Assembly (NCBI GenBank): GCA_002633005.1
Contig: NMRA01000649.1
Location: 1-64,000 of the forward strand
Origin: Phoronis australis
Taxonomy: Eukaryota > Phoronida > Phoronidae
DNA: 64,000 nt
Reading direction: 5' to 3'
Shown piece by piece: positions 60,701 to 64,000 of the stretch. A model generated the notes under the pieces. The model was not told the DNA's origin and did not search any database. It saw nothing but the letters and a program-made list of their open reading frames with translations. Within the stretch, counting starts at the first letter, position 1, and each line of letters starts with the position of its first letter. The translations under genes were made by a program, and so were the position numbers.

Positions 60701-63375
60701 TCGTGACTCGTGAAGAAGAGGATGTCATCATCCAGCAGTTTCTTCGTTTCGGCGAGACCCGCGCCATCGCCCAGGAGATAATTATTCAAGGAACACGAGA
60801 CAGGACAGAGTTGCCGCGCACAATACCAAAAACGGAGTCGGAAATCAGGAAGTTTATCGAGAGGAACACGTTTAACATCCAGAGCTACATGCGGTCGCTC
60901 GAAGCTCATCGCCTACTAGGGGGCAAGTTCATGTATCCGCCCGGCGCCTCCGCTGCTGCTGCGGCTCTCATTGGCCTGCCAACGCTAGGATCCTTCCCAG
61001 CCGCCACCACTGCTGCCGCAACATCCGCGTCAGCTTCATCACCAGCTCAGGAATTTCCCAAGTCAGAGTCGTCGGCCGTAACTAGCAAATCAGTCACGTC
61101 TCCCCTCAATCAACTACAAACTATGCAGGCACTTGATTACTGTGCGGAAAAGGACAGTCCCAATAGTAGCCCAGGGTCATCCACAAGTGACCGGCACCGT
61201 GCTAGCTCATCAGCCAGTCACAGCCCGCAGTCTAATCCCCCCACCCTGGCTACTGCCGTACCCCTTGTGAAAGTCCCTCAGATGCTTCCGCTGACCCCGT
61301 TTGCTCAAAGCAGCTTTAAATCTCATTTTACCTTGCCTGGTCTGACACCCCCCAGTTTCGGCGTGGCTTCCAGTTCAGAATCTCAGGAGGTGGCAATCAA
61401 CTACTCTACCAAAGATACGACGAGAGACCCTGTGCAAGAGTCTTATAAACTCAAGCATCTTCGTAAGTCGTCTATGCCTCTCAAACGCAACTGGGCCCCT
61501 AGTGGCGTATTTGGACATTCGTTTATTTCACCTAGTGGCAAGAAGCGCGTACTATGTACAGTGTGCAACAAGACTTTCTGTGATAAAGGAGCGTTGAAGA
61601 TTCACTACAGTGCTGTTCACCTCAAGGAGATGCATAAGTGCACAGTGGACGGCTGTAATATGATGTTCAGTTCTCGTCGGAGTCGCAACCGGCACAGTGC
61701 TAACCCCAACCCTAAGCTACACCAGCCACAGAAGCGCAAAATCCCTGAGGGAGCGACAATCGTGGAGGACGGCAAGATATCGTCCCCAGATCCCCGTGAC
61801 ATGATAGAGATTCCGGCGTCAGCGGTACCACTGCATGACATGAGCCCCATTGTGGGGAAGTCCTTGCTCCAAACGACCTCGCTTCCAAATGCAATCCAAC
61901 GGAGCATCGCTGACCATCGGCGCTTCTTTTTGGAGGATCAAGACGAAGATGAGCCTGATTCTCCAAAGAGGTTGAGAATTGATGAGCCTGATGAGAAAAG
62001 TTCAAAGGTCAAGGTGGAGGCGTTGAATACGTCTAAAGACGAATCAGTTGATAGTCCGCACTTGCAGCAAAGACCAGGTCAAGAACATCTCAGGGGAACA
62101 CGCAAACGCAAACGGCTTGTTCCAACGCGATACCCTCAGGCGACAGAAGAGGAGGAGTTTGTGATGAGTGACAACTCTGATGAAGATGAAAACAGCAATG
62201 AGGGCGTGGCTTGTGGTGAAGCAGGTTCATGCTCTAAAGGTGACTGTAGGCCGGGCGTAGGCTGCAGAGAAGAACTCGGCGCCAACAGTCCGGGCTACGA
62301 TGATAATTTTAATGACGAGGTATCTAGTAATGGTTCCCCTGGGGAGAGGGAAGACATCAGTTTCCTGATGCCAGAACAAGACAAACCGGAAGCGAGGTTG
62401 GCTGACTCCAACTACTTCAAGTCGGCGGCCTTTCGCGAGATCCAAGAAAGAGCTCTGAAACAAATGTACGGTATACCTTGTGATTCGTCGACATGTGATA
62501 AACCCAGAAATCCTCTATTCATGCTACCTCGTAATTTATCGGAAGGCGGGCACTACGATGGTCACCATCCGTTGCGGATGTCCGTGGGCACGCAGTCAGA
62601 TCAGGAATCAAATGGCTCAAGTGACAACTCTGACGATGAGTCGGTGAGCCATGTGAGACGCCACAATGGTGACGGATCGCCCCCGCTGTCGGCGGCAGAG
62701 GAGGAAGAGGAGTGTTGTGAGATTCCTGTTGACTGCGACAACCCTAACAAGTGTCCAGCGTGTGACGTGGAATTTCACAACACATTCGCTGTGAAGACGC
62801 ACTACCAGAGCGTTCACCTGCAGCTGAAACACACGTGTACCATCGATGGCTGCAACGCCGCGTTTCCATCGAAACGCAGCCGTAACCGACACAGTGGCAA
62901 CCTCAATCTGCACCGCAAGCTTCTCTCGACTACAGAGCAAGGTAACCCCAGTCCGACAGATGAGTTCCGTTCTCATTTTTATGATTCTGCAATAATCAAG
63001 AAACACAATGGTCATGGTATGAAGGCTGACCCTGAGGAGATCACGGCAAGTATACCAACTGCAGTCGTGCTCAACAGAGGGCTCTTGCCCCCACAGAAAT
63101 CTGGGTCACATGCAGCTGTTGTAGCTGATGCACATGTTGTTGCCGATAACGATGACCACAGCTGTTCAGAGTTTGAGAACTATGTCAAGTGTCATATATG
63201 CAATGATAGTTTCCGTGACAACCTGGTCCTTAAGGAACATTTAGAGAAGGTTCATCCCAAAGACATGTATAGGTGCACTATCAATGGCTGTGATAAAGTG
63301 TTCTCCACTAGGAAGAGCCGCAACCGTCACAGTCAAAATGACAATCTGCACAGGAATATCTCACCTAAGATTTAG
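22545..63375 (+). CDS. BNC: Basonuclin, zinc-finger transcription factor (BNC1/BNC2 family)
   Basis: Basonuclins are nuclear DNA-binding proteins. Vertebrate BNC1 acts in basal keratinocytes and germ cells on rRNA and other genes; BNC2 acts in skeletal, pigment and fibroblast development. The CDS joins 22545-22565, 52639-52741, 58352-58590 and 60667-63375 (3,072 bp, 1,023 residues), close to BNC1 and BNC2 in length. The conserved N-terminal region covers residues 8-165, including the four-cysteine motif [17 protein letters not shown] and LRFGET. C2H2 finger pairs sit near residues 416-475, 815-877 and 961-1018; the second finger of each pair has the C-x4-C...RSRNRHS signature. A basic RKRKRL near residue 600 is a likely nuclear signal, and RKSSMP lies before finger pair 1. 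Acidic Ser/Asp/Glu-rich linkers separate the pairs. The gene start is the least certain part. Confidence 0.93.
22680..22900 (+). repeat. CAGTAAAATCTC MITE family copy
   Basis: Landmarks are TTAGGACACAATATGACAGA, ATAGCTGC, AATATTTTAAAAAATGTGGG and the right end TTTGGTGAGATTTTATTGTC. Confidence 0.65.
23398..23620 (+). repeat. CAGTAAAATCTC MITE family copy
   Basis: A typical copy of about 225 bp. It starts TCAGGACACAATATGGCAGA, passes TTTGCCATGCTCAATG, GATAGCTGCC and TGTGAGCAATCGCAATAATA, and ends TTGGTGAGATTATACTGTTA. The ends of the family are inverted repeats (CAGTAAAATCTCACCAA), as in mariner-type MITEs. Confidence 0.7.
24326..25905 (+). other. C-rich, G-poor intron stretches
   Basis: Three segments (24326-24560, 25290-25560, 25725-25905) are unusually rich in C and poor in G on the plus strand, giving open frames of 73-86 codons. 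The frames have no family resemblance, and overlapping frames are equally open, so they look like compositional effects rather than genes. Confidence 0.45.
24692..24936 (+). repeat. CAGTAAAATCTC MITE family, diverged copy
   Basis: It contains GTTTGGAACGAGATATGGCG, CAAATTTCTCCACAAAGATA and GCAATTATTTTTGTTCCAAG, ending CAGAATTTTTACCCTA. It shares a subtype with 31244-31490. Confidence 0.55.
26412..26444. repeat. 11 bp tandem repeat, three copies
   Basis: The unit ATAATGCTGTA is repeated three times without interruption. Confidence 0.85.
26993..27044. repeat. 12 bp tandem repeat, about four copies
   Basis: The perfect unit AATGGTACACTT is repeated four times and followed by a partial unit. Confidence 0.9.
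27306..27405. repeat. GAGAACCAG-family MITE
   Basis: It begins CAGTCACTTACGGGAGGTCC and ends GTACCCCTTAAGTTACTG, so diverged inverted ends are visible. The centre reads TTATCCAGTGGAGAAAACTG. Confidence 0.65.
28920..29039. repeat. 60 bp direct tandem duplication
   Basis: Two adjacent units share ACTTCCTTA, GGCGGGCAATAAC and GGGTGCTTGAA at a spacing of 60 bp, with about ten differences. Confidence 0.85.
29840..30810. repeat. Dispersed repeat related to 9146-9640, with AT microsatellite
   Basis: It shares the ordered landmarks given for 9146-9640. The element is interrupted at 30725-30760 by an (AT)n run that lies inside an AGAATAT...ATATTCT inverted repeat. Confidence 0.55.
30725..30766. repeat. 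(AT)n microsatellite
   Basis: An uninterrupted run of about fifteen AT units is flanked by CAGAAT and ATTCTG. Confidence 0.95.
30890..31135. repeat. Degenerate repeat of TTGTAAACTGGTGTT motif
   Basis: The motif TTGTAAACTGGTGTT and variants recur about six times at 40-60 bp spacing. It is too diverged to define a unit. Confidence 0.45.
31244..31490 (+). repeat. CAGTAAAATCTC MITE family, diverged copy
   Basis: It contains CTTCAGTTTGGAACCCAATG, ATCAAATTTCTACACAAAGT and GTAATTATTTTTGTCCCAAA. It is closest to 24692-24936. Confidence 0.5.
33060..33250. repeat. Repeat fragment with GGATTCGAGCGAATCC palindrome
   Basis: It starts GGGAGGGTTTAGGATTCGAG and includes GCATAGCGCCGAGCGTAGGG and AACCCCCTCCCG. 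A second G/C-run stretch ends CTCCTTGTGGATCCGCCTCT. The composition suggests an old transposon end; no coding frame is present. Confidence 0.4.
33988..34396. repeat. Non-autonomous DNA element with GTCGCTTTC inverted ends
   Basis: The left end GTCGCTTTCTCATT mirrors the right end AATGGGAAAGCGAC. Subterminal AAGCTTC and AAACTTTG words recur in both orientations. The 92-codon open frame across it is probably by chance. Confidence 0.5.
35785..37265 (+). repeat. Tandem ~445 bp repeat element with CTCF-like motifs
   Basis: The left end ATGCACCCACATATTATTGC is followed by TCTGTCTGGGCGTCC. Three units follow, starting near 35838, 36286 and 36727 (GCTGTATYYCCTAAA), and a shortened fourth near 37149. 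Each full unit has CCTAGTGGCAATTTTAGTTT, TTCATGAAATTTGGCAYA, GCGCCACCTAGTGGCC and AAGTGGACGGCTGACGA. The right end reads TTCGTGGGCACATTTCAACG. No reading frame is preserved. Confidence 0.8.
37351..37449. repeat. GAGAACCAG-family MITE, best-preserved copy
   Basis: A 99 bp element runs AGTCACTTACA ... TGTAAGTGACT with inner inverted arms GCATTTTGAGAACCAGTT and AACTGGTTCTCGAAATGC. It is flanked by TA on the left and TA on the right, which fits a TA target duplication. Confidence 0.8.
41660..41895. repeat. Dispersed repeat, copy related to 18150-18385
   Basis: See 18150-18385 for the shared words. Both lie in basonuclin introns in the same orientation. Confidence 0.6.
43011..43494. repeat. 25 bp minisatellite, about 19 units, with 100 bp higher-order repeat
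   Basis: The consensus unit starts AGAGATTGGCTCTC and ends AACAAGGGT. Units fall into four subtypes recognised by the middle (CTCAGTAACGG, CAAAATAAGG, CCAACAAGG, CTAACAAGG after a GGAG start) which recur in that order three times, near 43112, 43212 and 43337. Open frames of 73-85 codons on both strands are a by-product of the array. Confidence 0.95.
45621..46138. repeat. 17 bp minisatellite grading into 20 bp units, HindIII-rich
   Basis: About eleven units of TATTCAAGCTTGGTCAG (45621-45810) are followed by diverged 17-21 bp units with TATTATCCAAGCT and CTTGTCCAAGCTCGGTCAG. The latter pair forms a repeated ~40 bp dimer at about 45961 and 46021. Long frames (up to 174 codons) arise only because the unit lacks stops. 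Confidence 0.95.
46327..46530 (+). repeat. CAGTAAAATCTC MITE family copy
   Basis: It starts AAAATCTTACTAATTACGGA, contains TTTGCCATATCTAAGT, CATAGCTGCCAGCAG and AAATTGTGGGCATTAG, and ends GCCGAGATTGTACCGTA. Confidence 0.65.
47748..49544. repeat. 1.8 kb non-autonomous transposon with terminal inverted repeats
   Basis: The left end reads GGGCCCAGTGCTCTCCAATC and the right end, reversed, GGGCTCAGTCTCCAATCTCC. Both continue into CGTACTCAG and long subterminal zones packed with GTACTC/GAGTAC words (47760-47910 and 49345-49520). The interior has no transposase frame. No clear target duplication was found. Confidence 0.7.
50214..50402. repeat. GAGAACCAG-family element with internal (TTTA)n insertion
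   Basis: The left end CAGTTACAGGATTCCCTTGT and right end GGAATCCCTGTAAGTGACT are inverted. The left arm has TATTTTGAGAACCAGC. A (TTTA)n run at 50276-50301 and about 90 bp of foreign sequence separate the arms. Confidence 0.6.
51921..51982. other. Assembly gap (62 N)
   Basis: A run of 62 unknown bases lies in BNC intron 2; any frame crossing it is meaningless. Confidence 0.99.
52639..52741 (+). CDS. BNC: BNC coding exon 2 (Cys-rich N-terminal motif)
   Basis: The 103 bp exon encodes [20 protein letters not shown] and then [14 protein letters not shown] plus one base. The acceptor follows CGTTTTTGCAG and the donor is GTAAGT. The cysteine spacing and the CxxCxHGWVAH ending match the conserved basonuclin N terminus, which probably binds zinc. 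Confidence 0.93.
53516..53763 (+). repeat. CAGTAAAATCTC MITE family copy
   Basis: It starts AAAATCTCACTGGTTTAGGA, contains ACACAATGTGTCGGACAG and TGTGAGCAATCACAACAATG, and ends TTGGCGAGATATCACCGTA. Confidence 0.7.
57487..57684. repeat. MITE-like element, TTGACCTATC family, in BNC intron 3
   Basis: It starts AATTGACCTATC and ends GCGATAGGTCAATTA, so the terminal inverted repeats are visible. Internal sequence (CCGCTATTTTACCCGACAAA, TGAGTGACGGCTTC) matches the reverse complement of 3071-3224. Confidence 0.65.
58073..58316 (+). repeat. CAGTAAAATCTC MITE family copy next to BNC exon 3
   Basis: It starts CAGTAAAATCTCGCCAACTC, contains ACAGTATGGCCGACAAGTGA and AGAAATTGTGGCCATTCA, and ends GACAAGATTTACCATTAT. 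It ends about 35 bp before the splice acceptor at 58351. Confidence 0.75.
58352..58590 (+). CDS. BNC: BNC coding exon 3
   Basis: The 239 bp exon completes GWVAHAL, then encodes [40 protein letters not shown] and ends YARGYILQ in phase 0. These blocks are near-identical in order to vertebrate basonuclins. The acceptor follows TTGTTCTCTTTCAG and the donor is GTATGG. A MITE ends only about 35 bp upstream. Confidence 0.95.
58591..60666 (+). other. BNC intron 4
   Basis: Exons 3 and terminal join in phase 0. The intron contains the repeat 58857-59045 and a 24 bp direct duplication (AAGCTATGTCCCACCCA, near 59360-59403). Open frames at 59218-59541 (107 codons), 59542-59820 and 59921-60187 show no recognisable protein family. 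Confidence 0.55.
58857..59045 (+). repeat. Dispersed repeat with coding-like stretch (copy 2)
   Basis: It is the partner of 13826-14040. The frame beginning GAGTATTTGTTCGAGTTGGA is open here for about 45 codons. The differences between copies include third-position changes but also many replacements, so selection is unproven. Confidence 0.5.
60667..63375 (+). CDS. BNC: BNC terminal coding exon with all six zinc fingers
   Basis: The acceptor follows TTATTTCTTCACCAG and the exon starts [20 protein letters not shown] and ends with TAG at 63373-63375 (902 residues). It contains [15 protein letters not shown], an Ala/Ser-rich stretch, [11 protein letters not shown], finger pair 1 from 61555 (C-x2-C...H-x4-H, then C-x4-C...H-x8-H), an acidic region with the basic RKRKRL at 62101, finger pair 2 from 62752 and finger pair 3 from 63190. 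Linkers are rich in Ser, Asp and Glu. GC content and codon use are clearly higher and more regular than in the surrounding intron, as expected for real coding DNA. No frameshift was seen. Confidence 0.97.
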   Translation, partial: DASGRVLDKWSIVTREEEDVIIQQFLRFGETRAIAQEIIIQGTRDRTELPRTIPKTESEIRKFIERNTFNIQSYMRSLEAHRLLGGKFMYPPGASAAAAALIGLPTLGSFPAATTAAATSASASSPAQEFPKSESSAVTSKSVTSPLNQLQTMQALDYCAEKDSPNSSPGSSTSDRHRASSSASHSPQSNPPTLATAVPLVKVPQMLPLTPFAQSSFKSHFTLPGLTPPSFGVASSSESQEVAINYSTKDTTRDPVQESYKLKHLRKSSMPLKRNWAPSGVFGHSFISPSGKKRVLCTVCNKTFCDKGALKIHYSAVHLKEMHKCTVDGCNMMFSSRRSRNRHSANPNPKLHQPQKRKIPEGATIVEDGKISSPDPRDMIEIPASAVPLHDMSPIVGKSLLQTTSLPNAIQRSIADHRRFFLEDQDEDEPDSPKRLRIDEPDEKSSKVKVEALNTSKDESVDSPHLQQRPGQEHLRGTRKRKRLVPTRYPQATEEEEFVMSDNSDEDENSNEGVACGEAGSCSKGDCRPGVGCREELGANSPGYDDNFNDEVSSNGSPGEREDISFLMPEQDKPEARLADSNYFKSAAFREIQERALKQMYGIPCDSSTCDKPRNPLFMLPRNLSEGGHYDGHHPLRMSVGTQSDQESNGSSDNSDDESVSHVRRHNGDGSPPLSAAEEEEECCEIPVDCDNPNKCPACDVEFHNTFAVKTHYQSVHLQLKHTCTIDGCNAAFPSKRSRNRHSGNLNLHRKLLSTTEQGNPSPTDEFRSHFYDSAIIKKHNGHGMKADPEEITASIPTAVVLNRGLLPPQKSGSHAAVVADAHVVADNDDHSCSEFENYVKCHICNDSFRDNLVLKEHLEKVHPKDMYRCTINGCDKVFSTRKSRNRHSQNDNLHRNISPKI

Positions 63376-64000
63376 TTTCCAGGCTCCTTCCTACAGTAGA
63401 TGTCACTGTCCTACGACAAGCTACCAGCATGACTATCGTGTAGCATTTAATACATGTGTGGGATGATTCTTTTTAGTCAAAATGTTCTCGGTATTATTGT
63501 GCAGTTTATATGATGCATTACTAATAATCTATGGCATGTGCAAAGTCAATTGTACTTATGACTTAAAAAAGTGAGTTTAAAATTTCATTAAATCAGTATT
63601 TAAAGAGCATTTAGCTGCTTTACTGAGACCAATGTTCATGGTTTTTCGTGGTCTTCTGTTTTCGTTGTTGTCTTGTTTTTAATACGGGTGGTTTTAATAC
63701 ATATATCATTATTTAAAGACATAAAGGAAGTTTTAAGAATTTTATGGTGCAATAAGTAAATTATTAAGTAAGACTGTGTTGTTCAGTATATGATGCCGAG
63801 AGAATGGGTGGAACTGGATGAGATGAAGTTTTGTAAGGTTTCGATCAACAGAGGTCACTTTTTGCATTGTTTACAGGTGCCACGTTCTCATGTCTTATGG
63901 ATTTAATTATGTAATGTTCAGTGCTATAGATCTCTGTGTAATACTGCTGGCTACATGATTGTTTAGAGTCTCGAGTCTTAACTTTTTTTGTCTGAGACAT
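63376..64000 (+). other. BNC 3' untranslated region, start
   Basis: AT-rich sequence follows the stop codon. A variant poly(A) signal ATTAAA lies at 63587-63592; no canonical AATAAA with a close GU-rich element was seen, so the transcript may extend beyond the window. Confidence 0.5.

Noticed and set aside
61617-63015. Minus-strand frames of 78-132 codons under the basonuclin exon
   Set aside because: They are shadows of the GC-rich coding strand; the plus frame has clear zinc fingers.

Overview
The window is intron-rich animal DNA, AT-rich and full of short transposon relics. The proteins and gene structure point to a non-vertebrate bilaterian, most likely a marine invertebrate such as an echinoderm, hemichordate or lophotrochozoan; the phylum cannot be fixed from this sequence. 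Almost all short open frames are chance frames or lie in repeats. Two real protein-coding genes were assembled by hand from splice sites and codon phase.

Left part (1-12,139, minus strand): the 5' portion of a centlein gene (CNTLN), a coiled-coil protein that links centrioles. Twelve coding exons from the ATG at 12102 to an exon at 324-445 join without a phase conflict and encode about 520 residues. The gene runs off the left edge. Two of its exons lie in a ~1.58 kb segment present twice (2422-3995 and 4397-5975). A single N marks the end of the first copy, so this may be an unmerged-allele artefact.

Middle (12,140-14,472): a head-to-head intergenic region holding a 51 bp perfect inverted repeat that starts directly after another single N.

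Right part (14,480-64,000, plus strand): a basonuclin gene (BNC, single ancestor-like member of the BNC1/BNC2 family), a zinc-finger transcription factor. It has a tiny first coding exon (22545-22565), two exons for the conserved N-terminal region (52639-52741 and 58352-58590) and a 2.7 kb terminal exon (60667-63375) with three pairs of C2H2 fingers. The predicted protein has 1023 residues. A 30 kb intron 2 holds most of the repeats: a 25 bp minisatellite with 100 bp higher-order structure, a 17 bp minisatellite, a tandem ~445 bp element carrying CTCF-like motifs, a 1.8 kb terminal-inverted-repeat element, and many copies of two or three MITE families.

BNC2 and CNTLN are also divergent neighbours on human chromosome 9p22, so the layout looks like an ancient conserved gene pair. 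The two genes have no known shared pathway; the linkage may reflect regulatory DNA in the large basonuclin introns.
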